This document shows positions 11,896-21,491 of a DNA stretch of 64,000 bases, one piece after another; position 1 is the stretch's first letter, and each line of letters begins with the position of its first letter. The stretch lies in assembly GCF_014696435.1 (NCBI RefSeq), contig NZ_JACJQG010000008.1:112667-176666 (forward strand), in the 5' to 3' direction. This stretch comes from Calothrix anomala FACHB-343. Its GTDB lineage: Bacteria; Cyanobacteriota; Cyanobacteriia; Cyanobacteriales; Nostocaceae. The notes under the pieces were generated by a model that was not told where the DNA came from, did not search any database, and saw only the letters and a list, made by a program, of their open reading frames with translations. The position numbers and the translations under genes were made by a program.

Positions 11896-11899
11896 TTTC

Positions 11900-12060
11900 G
11901 GGAGCATCCCAAATGTGCAAAAACGCCCTCACCCTATAAGGGTGGGGCTAGAAATACGAAGCCTGCCTTCGCAGGCTAAAAGTTTGATAGCCTGCGAAGG
12001 CAGGCTTTGTTGGTATAGCAATACTCTTCTAGGGTATTGCGTCAAAATTGGGATGCTCCC
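11900..12060. mobile_element. 161-bp MITE-like element, copy 1, with 8-bp target duplication
   Basis: Terminal inverted repeats GGGAGCATCCCAA and TTGGGATGCTCCC (13 bp, perfect) bound a non-coding element. The sequence TTAATTTC flanks it on both sides (11892-11899 and 12061-12068), an 8-bp target-site duplication. Inside are nested palindromes: AAGCCTGCCTTCGCAGGCT and its reverse complement, a CACCCT/AGGGTG stem, and a GCAATAC/GTATTGC stem. Copy 2 at 14663-14823 differs at two bases. It is too short to encode a transposase, so it is presumably moved by one encoded elsewhere. Confidence 0.88.
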
Positions 12061-12088
12061 TTAATTTCCGGCTTTACACAGTTAAATT

Positions 12089-12131
12089 AAATAGTCAAGA
12101 GTCTAGAGTATAGAACTTTTGACTATTTTTT
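12089..12131 (+). terminator. Rho-independent terminator of PEP-CTERM gene
   Basis: Perfect 10-bp arms AAATAGTCAA (12089-12098) and TTGACTATTT (12119-12128) run into a T-tract. Without the mobile element it would lie close behind the PEP-CTERM stop codon; the insertion has moved it about 170 bp away. Confidence 0.7.
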
Positions 12132-12251
12132 ATATTCACAGAGTCAGTAATTTATAAAGTAATATTAAAAACCTTGGAAAAATATTGAGAAATTGACGCA
12201 TCGTCAAACCTGGTTCTAAGGTAGAACCTATAAGATAGACTTGAGGCGAAT

Positions 12252-12572
12252 GTGATGAACATGAATAATATTCAAAACTATCGATTTGTCTGTACTTTAA
12301 CCTTTGGTGATATATACGGTCAAATAATTGTTTGGTTAATTACAATTACTATAAGTTTGGCATCGGCATTGGCACTGATGGGTGCGAGAAGACCGGTGTA
12401 TGCTTTAGCTACTGTCGGTCTTGTCGTTCTGTTATCTCTGCCTTTCTTGTTATTTGCATTTGTAACTACATTGTTAAATCATATTGAACTAACTGCTGTC
12501 GAGCCAGGAACAAAAACTGAACCAATTCCAGGTAATGTTTCTCAACAAAAACCCGTACAAGCAACTAGCTGA
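12252..12572 (+). CDS. Small two-TM membrane protein
   Basis: 106 residues, not recognised. Two hydrophobic segments (about 22-45 and 50-73) are joined by a short basic turn (ARRP), followed by a polar Thr/Gln-rich tail. This suggests a small integral membrane protein with both ends on the same side. The frame opens with GTG 12252 followed directly by ATG 12255; the GAGG at 12243-12246 is spaced 8 nt from the ATG, which I favour as the start. It lies alone between the PEP-CTERM terminator and a field of short repeats. Confidence 0.6.
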   Translation: MMNMNNIQNYRFVCTLTFGDIYGQIIVWLITITISLASALALMGARRPVYALATVGLVVLLSLPFLLFAFVTTLLNHIELTAVEPGTKTEPIPGNVSQQKPVQATS

Positions 12573-12932
12573 ACAGTTAGGGGCTAGGGGCTAGAGGCTA
12601 GGGGCTAGAGATTTTTATATTTGGTTGTGGGTTTTTCCCATGAAGGACTAGCTAAAAAATATTCCGGAAGTGATGGTTGACTATTGACTGTTGACTATTG
12701 ACTGTTGACTGTTAATAACTTGAACGGAATAAGTGATTTTTTCGAGTTCCTGTGAAAGTTGAGATTTGCTGTTAGGGATTGAGTCGTCTGGCTTAAGAAA
12801 TATAAATATCTCAGCGATAAGTTACCTAAATTATGCAAAATCTCAAAATACAATCCAAGATCGCAACTATATCCCTGTCCTGTGGCAGGGAATTTCTTTG
12901 TCTACACTATTAAAAATTCATAAAAATTAATT
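12573..12932. repeat. Intergenic region with short tandem heptamer repeats
   Basis: 360 bp before sdhA. At 12577-12610 there are four to five units of a GGGGCTA-type heptamer. At 12677-12713 there are five units of alternating TTGACTA/TTGACTG heptamers. A short hairpin TCCCTG/CAGGGA lies at about 12872-12891. These are the short tandemly repeated repetitive sequences typical of heterocyst-forming cyanobacteria. No gene is seen. Confidence 0.75.
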
Positions 12933-14660
12933 ATGCTGGAACATGATGTAATTATTGTTGGTGGTGGCTTGGCGGGATGTCGTGCGGCGGTGGAAATTGC
13001 CCGGATTAATCCCAGTTTAAATGTAGCTGTCGTGGCAAAAACTCACCCGATTCGTTCCCACTCGGTAGCGGCGCAAGGTGGCATGGCAGCATCGTTAAAA
13101 AATGTCGATTCTGAAGATAGTTGGGAAGCCCATGCCTTTGATACTGTTAAGGGTTCGGATTATTTAGCAGACCAAGATGCTGTGGCTATTCTCGCCCAAG
13201 AAGCGCCAGATGTGGTGATTGATTTGGAACACATGGGCGTGTTGTTCTCCCGGTTACCAGATGGAAGGATTGCCCAGCGTGCTTTTGGCGGACATTCTCA
13301 CAATCGTACCTGCTATGCGGCTGATAAAACCGGTCACGCAATTTTACATGAATTGGTGAATAATTTACGGCGCTATGGTGTGCAAATTTACCAAGAATGG
13401 TACGTAATGCGCCTGATTTTGGAAGAGGGACAGGCAAAAGGTGTGGTGATGTATCACCTGCTGAATGGGCATATAGAAGTATTACGCGCCAAAGCTGTGA
13501 TGTTTGCCACTGGGGGATATGGTCGCGTATATAACACGACCTCAAATGATTATGCTTCGACCGGTGACGGTTTAGCAATGACAGCGATCGCAGGTTTGCC
13601 CCTCGAAGACATGGAATTTGTGCAATTTCACCCCACAGGATTGTACCCTGTAGGCGTGCTAATTTCTGAAGCTGTGCGGGGCGAAGGGGCTTATTTAATC
13701 AACTCCGAAGGCGATCGCTTTATGGCAACCTACGCCCCCAGTCGGATGGAACTAGCACCCCGCGATATTACATCAAGAGCGATCGCTTATGAAATTCGTG
13801 CTGGGCGGGGTATACATGCCGATGGTAGCGCTGGGGGGCCGTTTGTCTACCTGGATTTGCGCCACATGGGTAAAGAAAAAATCATGAGTCGCGTTCCCTT
13901 CTGTTGGGAAGAAGCCCATCGCTTAGTTGGTGTTGATGCAGTGACTCAACCTATGCCAGTCCGCCCGACTATTCACTATTGTATGGGCGGTATCCCAGTG
14001 AACATTGATGGCAAAGTCCGCAGTGGTGGCGATGAATTTGTTGAAGGCTTTTTTGCTGCTGGGGAAACTTCTTGCGTGTCTGTACATGGCGCTAATCGCT
14101 TAGGTAGTAATTCCCTATTGGAATGTGTAGTTTATGGCAAACGTACCGGAGCCGCGATCGCTCAATTTGTGCAAAACCGCAAATTACCCACAGTCGATGA
14201 ACAACGTTACATCAAGGAAGCGAAAGAACAAATTCAAGCTTTACTAGAACAGCCAGGAACATACCGAATTAATGAAATTCGCCAAGCCTTTCAAGATTGC
14301 ATGACTCAATATTGCGGCGTTTTTCGTACCGCAGCAGTGATGCAGGAAGGGTTGGAAAAACTTACCCAAATACAACAGCAATATCCACAAATATATTTAG
14401 ATGACAAAGGTAATTCTTGGAATACAGAAATTGTTGAAGCTTTGGAATTGCGGAGTTTAATGGTAGTAGGACAGACGATTTTAGCTTCCGCTTTAAATCG
14501 TCAAGAAAGTCGCGGCGCACACTTCCGTGAAGACTATCCCCAAAGAGATGATGAAAAATTCCTCAAGCATACAATGGCTTATTATTCACCAGCAGGAATT
14601 GATATTCAATATCGTTCGGTAGCCATTAACATGTTTCAGCCACAGGAGAGGAAATATTAG
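12933..14660 (+). CDS. sdhA: Succinate dehydrogenase/fumarate reductase flavoprotein subunit
   Basis: 575 residues, the usual length of SdhA/FrdA. It oxidises succinate to fumarate (or the reverse) with FAD and feeds the plastoquinone pool of the thylakoid respiratory chain. Residues 10-15 (GGGLAG) bind ADP. His43 in [10 protein letters not shown] aligns with the histidine that carries covalent FAD in this family. HPTGLYPVG and RLGSNSLLE are substrate-capping and FAD-domain signatures. The iron-sulfur subunit is not adjacent, as is common in cyanobacteria, where sdh genes are dispersed. The second copy of the 161-bp element begins 2 bp after the stop codon. Confidence 0.93.
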   Translation: MLEHDVIIVGGGLAGCRAAVEIARINPSLNVAVVAKTHPIRSHSVAAQGGMAASLKNVDSEDSWEAHAFDTVKGSDYLADQDAVAILAQEAPDVVIDLEHMGVLFSRLPDGRIAQRAFGGHSHNRTCYAADKTGHAILHELVNNLRRYGVQIYQEWYVMRLILEEGQAKGVVMYHLLNGHIEVLRAKAVMFATGGYGRVYNTTSNDYASTGDGLAMTAIAGLPLEDMEFVQFHPTGLYPVGVLISEAVRGEGAYLINSEGDRFMATYAPSRMELAPRDITSRAIAYEIRAGRGIHADGSAGGPFVYLDLRHMGKEKIMSRVPFCWEEAHRLVGVDAVTQPMPVRPTIHYCMGGIPVNIDGKVRSGGDEFVEGFFAAGETSCVSVHGANRLGSNSLLECVVYGKRTGAAIAQFVQNRKLPTVDEQRYIKEAKEQIQALLEQPGTYRINEIRQAFQDCMTQYCGVFRTAAVMQEGLEKLTQIQQQYPQIYLDDKGNSWNTEIVEALELRSLMVVGQTILASALNRQESRGAHFREDYPQRDDEKFLKHTMAYYSPAGIDIQYRSVAINMFQPQERKY

Positions 14661-14662
14661 TT

Positions 14663-14823
14663 GGGAGCATCCCAAATGTGCAAAAACGCCCTCACCCTAT
14701 AAGGGTGGGGCTAGAAATACGAAGCCTGCCTTCGCAGGCTAAAAGTTTGATAGCCTGCGAAGGCAGGCTTTGTTGGTATAGCAATACCCTTCTAGGGTAT
14801 TGCGTCACAATTGGGATGCTCCC
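14663..14823. mobile_element. 161-bp MITE-like element, copy 2
   Basis: Same 13-bp terminal repeats, length and internal nested palindromes as 11900-12060; I count two base differences. It lies in the same orientation relative to the upstream gene and begins 2 bp after the sdhA stop. No clear target duplication is visible at this copy, so it may be older or one flank may have changed. Confidence 0.85.
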
Positions 14824-15043
14824 CAGTCATTTATCAGTTTTTTGGCGATCGCATCATGAAAAATATTAGGGCTTACGCAGTGTCAGATATTTTTCATGCT
14901 TTTTGTCAATGGTCAATTGACCATTGACTTTTGACTTTTGACGAAGTTAGGTAATTTTTGTTTACTTGCACTCATACAAGGGAACTCTAGATTAAGCACC
15001 ACTAGAGCGTCTAGGAAAACTAATCTGCTACGGCTTCAAAGAT
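14824..15043. repeat. Leader of PAS kinase with GTCAA-type repeats
   Basis: The stretch holds at 14905-14942 a symmetric GTCAATGGTC/GACCATTGAC palindrome followed by two TTTTGAC units, which belong to the short heptamer repeats of this genome. The remainder up to the ATG is AT-rich leader. No gene is seen. Confidence 0.65.
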
Positions 15044-17677
15044 ATGACTCAGTTCTCTTCCAGTCACGACGAGATATCCCCAGAATCAGTATTTCTAGAA
15101 ACTGAGAGCGTAGCTAGCCTCAAGCAAGAAATCATCACTCTCCGACAGAGGGTAGCGCAGTTAGAGCAAGAGTTAGCAAATTTATGGGAATCACCATCTT
15201 TACAACAAAAAACGATACTAGAACTAGAAGCTAAGAGTTTTTTTCAGCCAGCGAGGGAAGAACACCAAGCTTTGATGACAATTCTCGAAGCTAGTGCCGA
15301 TTTTATTGGTATTGCATCAATGACAGGACAGCCTTTTTACCTCAATCCAGCAGGAATGAAGTTAGTTGGATTGCAGGATATGGAGGAAACTAAAACCAAA
15401 CATCTCAGTGATTTTATCTTACCTGAAGACATGGAACTATTTCAGGAAAGTATTTTACCAACTGTAATCCAGGAAGGTTATTGGCAAAGTGAATTTCGGT
15501 TTCGCCATCTTGTGACGGGAGAGCCAATTTTAATTGACTATACTCTGTTTTTAGTGAAAGATCCAGTTACGAATCAGCCTATAGGCTTGGCAACTATTAG
15601 CCGCGATATTCGCGATCGCAAATGCACCGAACAGCGTCTTTTAGAACAAACTCAGCTATTACAAAGTGTCTGGGAAGGCGTAGACTACGGCATTTTTGTC
15701 TTTGATGTTTTAGATAACGGTCAAGAATTCCGCTTTGTCGATTATAATCCGGCGATCGCTCGTAGCAGAACTGTAGATATGCCAAGCATCTTGGGTAAAA
15801 CTTTAGCGGAAGCGATGTCTAAGGATATGGCTGCACTTTACCGTCAACATTATGCAGAGGCTGTCCATTCCGGTACAACTAGCTTTTTTGAAGAACATTT
15901 TTGTGCTAATGGCCAAGAAACCTGGTGGTCTGTCAGTGTCACACCTTTAAAAGATAGTAGTTCGCGCATCCATCAAATTGTCGTCACCGCCACAGATATT
16001 ACAGAACGCAAACAAGCTCAAAACGCACTAGAACAACAAGAAATTCTCTACCGTACCATTTTTGAAAATGTTAGTGATGGTATCAACATCATTGATATAG
16101 AAACAGGAAAAATTGTTGTCGCTAATCATGCTATTTGTCAGATGCATGGCTATTCTCAAGAGGAATTTGTCAAACTTCAGCCGCCAGAGTTTGTCCATGA
16201 AGATACCTTACCAAGATTTGCTGAGTTTATCCGTGACATTAGAGCTGGTAATCAATTTCACGGTCAAGGATTAGATCTACACAAAGATGGCACTTTGATA
16301 GATGTTGAGGTATCAGCCAGTCCTATTTTTTACAATGGTAAAATCCATGCCTTGGGAGTCATTAGAGATATTAGTGAACGCAAGCGTTCTGAACTGGCGT
16401 TGGCTGAAAGCGAAGCCAAATTCCGCAACCTTGTAGAAAATGCCAATGATGTTATATGGACTACTTTAGTAGATAGTACTATCACTTATATATCGCCAAA
16501 ATTTCAGGAGATTTTTGGCTACGAAGTTTGCGAATGGTTAAATCAATCATTTGTACCATTGATTCACCCTGATGATTTACCGCAAGTGATGGCATTTCTC
16601 AAGCAAATTATTGAGACAGGTGAGAGTATTAATGACATAGAGTTTCGCCATCCGAAAAAAGATGGAACTTGGGGTTGGGTAACATCTAATGCCTCAATTC
16701 TCAAAGATGCTGATGGTCAAGTCATGGGATGGCAGGGGATTTTGCGAGATATTAGCGATCGCAAACAAGCAGAAATTCAACTCCAACAACAAACCCAAGA
16801 ACTAGAAAACACCTTGTACGAACTCAAACAAACCCAACTGCAAATGATTCAAAGTGAAAAAATGTCCAGTTTGGGGCAAATGGTTGCAGGTGTAGCCCAT
16901 GAAATTAATAACCCTGTTAACTTTATTCATGGTAATCTTTCTCATATTAGTGAATATACTCAAGATTTAATAAATCTCGTAGCACTATATCAACAATATT
17001 ATCCTCAACCGCCAGAAGAAATTGCCGATGTCCTCGAATCTATCGATATAGAATTTCTCATCGAAGACTTAAGTAAAGCCTTGCAATCCACGCGCATAGG
17101 AACTACGAGAATTCGAGAAATTGTGCTTTCGTTAAGGAATTTCTCGCGTTTGGATGAAGCCGAAGTTAAAGATGTAAATATTCACGATGGCATTGATAGC
17201 ACTATTATTATTCTCCACAATCGTTTAAAAGCACATTCAGAACGCCCAGAGATTCAAGTTATCAAGAAATATGGTGATTTACCGCCTGTGGAATGTCATG
17301 CAGGACAATTAAATCAGGTATTTATGAATATTCTTAGTAATGCGATTGATGCTTTAGAAGAACATAGTCAGCAACAATTGCAAACAGGAATTTCTGTTAA
17401 TTCCAGGATTATTTCAATTCACACAGAAGTAATTAATAACAATTGGGTGCAAATTTGTATCGCTGACAATGGCCCGGGAATTAAACCAGAAATTTGTCAG
17501 AAGTTATTCGATCCCTTCTTTACGACAAAGCCAGTTGGTAAAGGTACAGGCTTAGGTTTATCTATTAGTTATCAAATTATTACTGAAAAGCATGGCGGTA
17601 AATTGTGGTGTGAATCTACACCAGGACAAGGAACAAAATTTATCATTGAAATCCCCATAATTTATGTCAATAGATAA
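15044..17677 (+). CDS. Multi-PAS sensor histidine kinase
   Basis: 877 residues, no membrane segment. A coiled coil (about 22-48) precedes four PAS domains (about 76-195, 200-325, 333-452 and 460-578), each ending in a DI(R/T/S)(D/E)RK-type linker. A second coiled coil (about 580-608) leads to the histidine kinase core. His619 lies in [12 protein letters not shown], an N-box follows (NILSNAID), and the G-boxes are DNGPGI and GKGTGLGLS. Likely a cytoplasmic sensor of redox, light or a small ligand; no chromophore-binding cysteine can be assigned. The kinase core is very close to those at 1876-7467 and 34032-35099. No response regulator is adjacent, so it is an orphan kinase. Confidence 0.9.
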   Translation: MTQFSSSHDEISPESVFLETESVASLKQEIITLRQRVAQLEQELANLWESPSLQQKTILELEAKSFFQPAREEHQALMTILEASADFIGIASMTGQPFYLNPAGMKLVGLQDMEETKTKHLSDFILPEDMELFQESILPTVIQEGYWQSEFRFRHLVTGEPILIDYTLFLVKDPVTNQPIGLATISRDIRDRKCTEQRLLEQTQLLQSVWEGVDYGIFVFDVLDNGQEFRFVDYNPAIARSRTVDMPSILGKTLAEAMSKDMAALYRQHYAEAVHSGTTSFFEEHFCANGQETWWSVSVTPLKDSSSRIHQIVVTATDITERKQAQNALEQQEILYRTIFENVSDGINIIDIETGKIVVANHAICQMHGYSQEEFVKLQPPEFVHEDTLPRFAEFIRDIRAGNQFHGQGLDLHKDGTLIDVEVSASPIFYNGKIHALGVIRDISERKRSELALAESEAKFRNLVENANDVIWTTLVDSTITYISPKFQEIFGYEVCEWLNQSFVPLIHPDDLPQVMAFLKQIIETGESINDIEFRHPKKDGTWGWVTSNASILKDADGQVMGWQGILRDISDRKQAEIQLQQQTQELENTLYELKQTQLQMIQSEKMSSLGQMVAGVAHEINNPVNFIHGNLSHISEYTQDLINLVALYQQYYPQPPEEIADVLESIDIEFLIEDLSKALQSTRIGTTRIREIVLSLRNFSRLDEAEVKDVNIHDGIDSTIIILHNRLKAHSERPEIQVIKKYGDLPPVECHAGQLNQVFMNILSNAIDALEEHSQQQLQTGISVNSRIISIHTEVINNNWVQICIADNGPGIKPEICQKLFDPFFTTKPVGKGTGLGLSISYQIITEKHGGKLWCESTPGQGTKFIIEIPIIYVNR

Positions 17678-17687
17678 GTATGTTGGG

Positions 17688-17740
17688 GTCAACAGTCAAC
17701 AGTCAACAGTCAACAGTCAACAGTCAACAGTCAACAGTCA
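17688..17740. repeat. GTCAACA heptamer array, 7 copies
   Basis: Seven perfect GTCAACA units plus a partial unit, followed by pyrimidine-rich CTTGTC-type repeats to about 17780. It fills the space between two convergent genes. The same heptamer recurs inside the M16 protease gene and before the redoxin gene. Confidence 0.92.
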
Positions 17741-17844
17741 TTTATCTCCCTTGTCCTCCTTGTCTTCCCTTCCCTGCCTGCATAGCGATTAGTTATTTTT
17801 TGAATTGGAAGTCACCACAACCTATTTGGAATTGCTGTAGATGA

Positions 17845-19224
17845 TTAAACAAAGTACTCTTTGATACGTGGTGTTAGCCCGAATAATGTCAAAAGCGCGA
17901 TCGCACTCAGCGCTACTGTAGCTTTAAGTTCAAAACCTTCGAGATCGCGAAAGCCTTGCTTGATTGCTTTGTCGAAAGCAGCTTGGTTAATATCAAAAGC
18001 TTTTTGATTAGTTGCTTTCAACTGTTCAAACGCCCAAATTGACTGTCCTGGGTTATTACCTAAGGATAAAGCGATCGCTTGTTGATGTTTGCCGCTTTTT
18101 TCTAAATCGCGAATTTGGCGATCGATTGTCAAATAAGTGCCCAAACTCGCCAGATTTGCTAATGTCGCTGCTTTTTCACCTGTAAAAACAATATTTTTCA
18201 GTTCATCAGCTAGGTAACCTGTAAACCCATCAACTTTGGCATACTCATATTTATAAGCTTCTACTACTGACTCAATAGTCTTTCCTGGCGGTACTTGGGC
18301 AATTTGAGCGATATTTTGTCCAAAAGCTTGTTCGTGGCTGCTAGCAAAAGCTGTATCAAGTAAATAGCGACTTTTGGCAGTATTAGCGATATAGGCGATC
18401 GCTCTAGCTTGGCGTAAGGTATGCATAGAAGTAAAAGCGTCTTCTGTCGCTACTCTCAGGTTTTGGGAAGCTGATAACAACGCGCCAGCAGTATAATTTA
18501 ACAAGCCAAGTGCGATCGCAGTAGCTAATAACAGCGCTGGATTAAAAGTGCGACGCATCCGTTGGCTGAGAAATATTTGTAGCCAACCCAGTAAAACAAT
18601 CAGTGCTAAACCAATTAAGAAAATAGAAAATATATAATTTTGTGTGGCAACTTTTTTTTGAGTGTAAGTAGCGTCTAAAGCTTGCAGATTTACCTTATCT
18701 AACTCATCGGCTGCGGGGAGAAGGGTTTTATCCATGATTTCGCTAGCAGCACGATAAGCAATCAGCATGGCATTATTATCCCCACGGGCGTGAGAATCTC
18801 TCGCTTGCTGGATTTTAGCTAAGTAGTTACCTAAAGCCAATTGCATAGTTTCAATTTGTTTGCGTTCTATATCTCCAAATGAGATACTTTCAGCCGCAGC
18901 TACTAACCTTTCCGTAACTCTTAAATATCGTTCTTCGTAACCTTTAATAGCATCTTGGTTTTGTCCCGTTGGTACTAACAATTCGTTCACAACATTAGCA
19001 TCCATCCCCGCCAGCCCATCTTTTAGGCGTTGCGCTGTGACGATACTGGGGGTGGAATCTTGTCCTACAGTTTTAATCGCCTGTCTTTGCGCCTGCACTC
19101 CGCTAATAATACTAATTAGTAGTAAGACGCTGGATATCCAGGTTAGATATAAACCACTTTTGAGCAATTGCGGCGTCGTCAGTCCGCGAATAGCTTTATT
19201 TGAAACTGCAATAATTTTACTCAT
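17845..19224 (-). CDS. GlnX-like four-TM receptor of the PknG cluster
   Basis: 459 residues from the ATG at 19224; the frame extends further upstream only through GGGGCAT repeat sequence, so I reject a longer start. Four membrane helices are predicted (about 22-44, 197-218, 229-250 and 435-452), leaving two large, alpha-helical outside domains (about 45-195 and 252-433). This layout is that of GlnX, the membrane partner of PknG in mycobacteria, and resembles four-helix-bundle sensor domains. The assignment as GlnX-like rests on topology plus linkage to the PknG gene, not on recognised sequence motifs. It is the last gene of the minus-strand cluster, 49 bp after the FHA gene, the spacer being filled with GGGGCAT repeats. 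Probably senses an external solute or envelope state. Confidence 0.65.
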   Translation of the reverse strand: MSKIIAVSNKAIRGLTTPQLLKSGLYLTWISSVLLLISIISGVQAQRQAIKTVGQDSTPSIVTAQRLKDGLAGMDANVVNELLVPTGQNQDAIKGYEERYLRVTERLVAAAESISFGDIERKQIETMQLALGNYLAKIQQARDSHARGDNNAMLIAYRAASEIMDKTLLPAADELDKVNLQALDATYTQKKVATQNYIFSIFLIGLALIVLLGWLQIFLSQRMRRTFNPALLLATAIALGLLNYTAGALLSASQNLRVATEDAFTSMHTLRQARAIAYIANTAKSRYLLDTAFASSHEQAFGQNIAQIAQVPPGKTIESVVEAYKYEYAKVDGFTGYLADELKNIVFTGEKAATLANLASLGTYLTIDRQIRDLEKSGKHQQAIALSLGNNPGQSIWAFEQLKATNQKAFDINQAAFDKAIKQGFRDLEGFELKATVALSAIALLTLFGLTPRIKEYFV

Positions 19225-19230
19225 ATTGGG

Positions 19231-19261
19231 TATGGGGCATGGGGCATGGGGCATGGGGCAT
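19231..19261. repeat. GGGGCAT heptamer array, 4 copies
   Basis: Four tandem GGGGCAT units between the FHA and GlnX-like genes. They can be read through as codons for Met-Pro-His-Ala, which produces a false N-terminal extension of the downstream gene. Confidence 0.85.
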
Positions 19262-19273
19262 TTGTGACTTATT

Positions 19274-19933
19274 TCAGCGAATTGCTGCGATCGCAATTCT
19301 TGTCCAATGTCCTAAAGTGAATTCATCGCCATCTTGTAGAGAAATATCTACCATTGGTTTTAACTCTACGCCTTTGAATTGCGTACCGTTAGAAGAACCA
19401 ATATCGCGCAGGGTGAATGTACCATCTGCTTGACGGTTTAATAAAGCATGGCGGTGAGAAACTGCGCCGTCAAAATCTAGAGCAATTTCTGGATGAATGG
19501 CTCTAGCTTGACTATTGCGACCGATAAGGTTAGTTTCCTTTTCTAATGGAAAAACTATCGGCGCTTGTGCTGTTGGGGGTTCTGGACTTTCGGGATGACG
19601 CAGAGATGGATCGATTGTCACTACCAATTGCCAACCAATAATCGGGGATGGGGGAGTAGAAACAGATGCTTGTTTTTGTGTTACCTTTTCTTCTTGGGGA
19701 ATTTTAGCGATCGCTAATTCTCCATGTGCTTGAGTAACAAAGTTATAACCACAAATCTCGCAATAGTCCCCACTGTCAACCTCGTGAGGCGCACTACAAG
19801 CTGGACAGGTTTCAATATTTACTGTTGTTTTAGCTATTTTTGGTTCAGCTATACCGAGAATTTTGGCACCACACTCCGAACAAAAATCTGATTCTGTGGA
19901 TTCGTGACCTTTAGGACATTGATATATAGGCAT
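19274..19933 (-). CDS. Zinc-ribbon FHA-domain protein
   Basis: 219 residues from ATG 19933 (an in-frame TTG two codons earlier is less likely). There are two N-terminal zinc ribbons: CPKGH with FCSECG (about 6-24) and CPACS with YCEICG (about 42-65). A linker leads to a C-terminal FHA domain (about 130-219) with the phosphopeptide-binding signature GR, SHRH and DIGSSNGT. FHA domains bind phosphothreonine. In actinobacteria the FHA protein GarA/OdhI is the substrate of PknG, so this protein is the natural candidate effector of the neighbouring kinase. The ETTS phosphorylation motif of GarA is not present. Mid-cluster, between the VWA and GlnX-like genes. Confidence 0.85.
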   Translation of the reverse strand: MPIYQCPKGHESTESDFCSECGAKILGIAEPKIAKTTVNIETCPACSAPHEVDSGDYCEICGYNFVTQAHGELAIAKIPQEEKVTQKQASVSTPPSPIIGWQLVVTIDPSLRHPESPEPPTAQAPIVFPLEKETNLIGRNSQARAIHPEIALDFDGAVSHRHALLNRQADGTFTLRDIGSSNGTQFKGVELKPMVDISLQDGDEFTLGHWTRIAIAAIR

Positions 19934-19939
19934 GGTCAA

Positions 19940-20067
19940 TAGTCATTAGTCATTTGTCAATAGAGACGCGATTAATCGCGTCTGTACAATAATCATTTAT
20001 CATTTGTGACTTATTTGTTTCTGTTCCTTCTGCCTTCTGCCTCCTGCCCTCTGCCTTTTTTCACTCA
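19940..20067. repeat. Spacer with palindrome and heptamer-like repeats
   Basis: Within the PknG cluster. Contains GTCATTAGTCATTTGTCA repeats, a perfect palindrome of AGACGCGATT and AATCGCGTCT (19964-19983), and pyrimidine-rich CTTCTGCC units (about 20025-20058). A related palindrome, GAGACGCGAT/ATCGCGTCTC, lies in the next spacer upstream (about 22487-22509). Confidence 0.75.
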
Positions 20068-21345
20068 CTAAGACTTAGGAATGCGAGTAGTTTTTGTAGA
20101 ACGAGTTTCTAATGCCATCGCGTCTTCCTTGGCTACATCTCGCTTTAACCGCACTGTACCTGTAGGTGCATCTTCCACATCAACAACAGTTTTGAGCAGT
20201 TTGGCTGTGGCTTCATTCCCAGATTCATGAGCTAATTTCACAGCTTTACCTAATTTGGCGGTAGCAACTTCAATATCGCCCTTAGCACGAGCTTCTAATC
20301 CTTCTTGAATTGATTGCGCTAGTTCTGCTTGTCCGGTATAGTGCGCAACTCGCTTATTAATTTTGGTAGATTTGGCTTCGTCATCTGTCCAAGTTGCCAA
20401 AATTCGGGCTTCTGCAACTTTTGTTTCTACACCATTAACGGTGTAAACTAAGCTGGCGCGACCAGCTAACATTTCATCACCCACATTACCGGCATTAACT
20501 TCGATGCAAAAGTGGTAATCGCGGGACTCATCCCTACCCCAAGCACCAGTAGGATATTCCAACATCTGTGGTTTAACTGCTTTACCACGCTGTGTTAAAT
20601 CAACAATATCTGGACTCACCTGTTTGCAAAATAGTACCTTAGCTCCTTGGGGCGTCCACAAACGCATAGTGACATCGCTGACATTCTTACTCATAGCTTT
20701 TGCTAAAATTGCCTGAAAATCAGCTTCAATCATTGCCGCATCGGGAATAATATCAGTCGTTCCCAGCAGTTTCCCAGCGATTTGTTGGAGTTGAGCAACC
20801 CGCCAATCAGTCCCCACACCCCGGCAATCGCACTGAAATACACCCTCACATTGCTGTAAAATCTTCTGCAGTGCTTGCTCATCTGTATCATCATTCATGC
20901 CATCGGTGAGTAGTAAAGCTTGGCGCACAGCATCGGGTTTCTTGTTAAACTGTGCCAGCGCTTCAGTTAACCACTTAGACATGAGCGTACCACCATTAGC
21001 CAGGATTCTTTTAATTGCGGCGATCGCTTCTTCTTTCTTTTCAGGTGTAGCTTTAGACACCGGGAAAACTACACTCGCTTTACTAGAACCCGTGACAATA
21101 AAAAAGTAAGCATCCTCTGGTAACAAACTCACAACTTTTACCATTGCATCCTTAGCAGCGTGAATTTTACCGCCGCCCATTGAACCAGAGACATCACAGA
21201 TAATACCAAAAAGTCTGTCATTACCAGTAGAAACGGGTACACCATCACCCTTTTCCACGCTGACAGTCATGATCGCATGAACTTCTTTAGCACCTTCGTG
21301 TAAATATTGGTTTTGAAAAACTTCCGCTTTGAATTGGTTTGACAT
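20068..21345 (-). CDS. VWA-domain protein of the PknG cluster
   Basis: 425 residues. A von Willebrand A domain spans about 43-230 with an intact MIDAS metal site: DVSGS (Asp51, Ser53, Ser55), the Thr in GGTLMS, and the Asp in LLTDGMND. The rest (about 240-425) contains a beta-rich part followed by a helical segment rich in Lys and Ala (about 335-390). VWA domains form metal-dependent protein contacts, so a scaffold or adaptor role in the kinase-phosphatase-FHA set is likely. No signal peptide, so cytoplasmic. Lies between the PP2C and FHA genes with spacers of about 140 bp. Confidence 0.85.
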   Translation of the reverse strand: MSNQFKAEVFQNQYLHEGAKEVHAIMTVSVEKGDGVPVSTGNDRLFGIICDVSGSMGGGKIHAAKDAMVKVVSLLPEDAYFFIVTGSSKASVVFPVSKATPEKKEEAIAAIKRILANGGTLMSKWLTEALAQFNKKPDAVRQALLLTDGMNDDTDEQALQKILQQCEGVFQCDCRGVGTDWRVAQLQQIAGKLLGTTDIIPDAAMIEADFQAILAKAMSKNVSDVTMRLWTPQGAKVLFCKQVSPDIVDLTQRGKAVKPQMLEYPTGAWGRDESRDYHFCIEVNAGNVGDEMLAGRASLVYTVNGVETKVAEARILATWTDDEAKSTKINKRVAHYTGQAELAQSIQEGLEARAKGDIEVATAKLGKAVKLAHESGNEATAKLLKTVVDVEDAPTGTVRLKRDVAKEDAMALETRSTKTTRIPKS

Positions 21346-21491
21346 ATTAGGGGCTAGGGGTTAGGAGCTAGTGGTTTATCGCCAAAATTTTGATGAGTTT
21401 ACTCATTCTTAATATTTCTTCTTTTCTTTCTTCATTTTCTTCTTCGTGTACTTCGCGTCTTCGCGGTTCGTTTTTTACACCATAATTGAGC
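21346..21491. repeat. Spacer with GGGGCTA-type and CTTC-rich repeats
   Basis: 146 bp in the PknG cluster. Contains GGGGCTA-type heptamers next to the VWA start (about 21350-21372) and a CTTCTTTTC/CTTCG-rich stretch (about 21415-21470). No gene is seen; a stem-loop or processing site is possible but not evident. Confidence 0.6.

Noticed and set aside
13186-13578. 130-codon minus-strand frame inside sdhA
   Set aside because: Shadow of the strongly conserved sdhA coding frame.
14678-14869. 63-codon frame after sdhA
   Set aside because: It reads through the 161-bp mobile element and its flank; no protein similarity.
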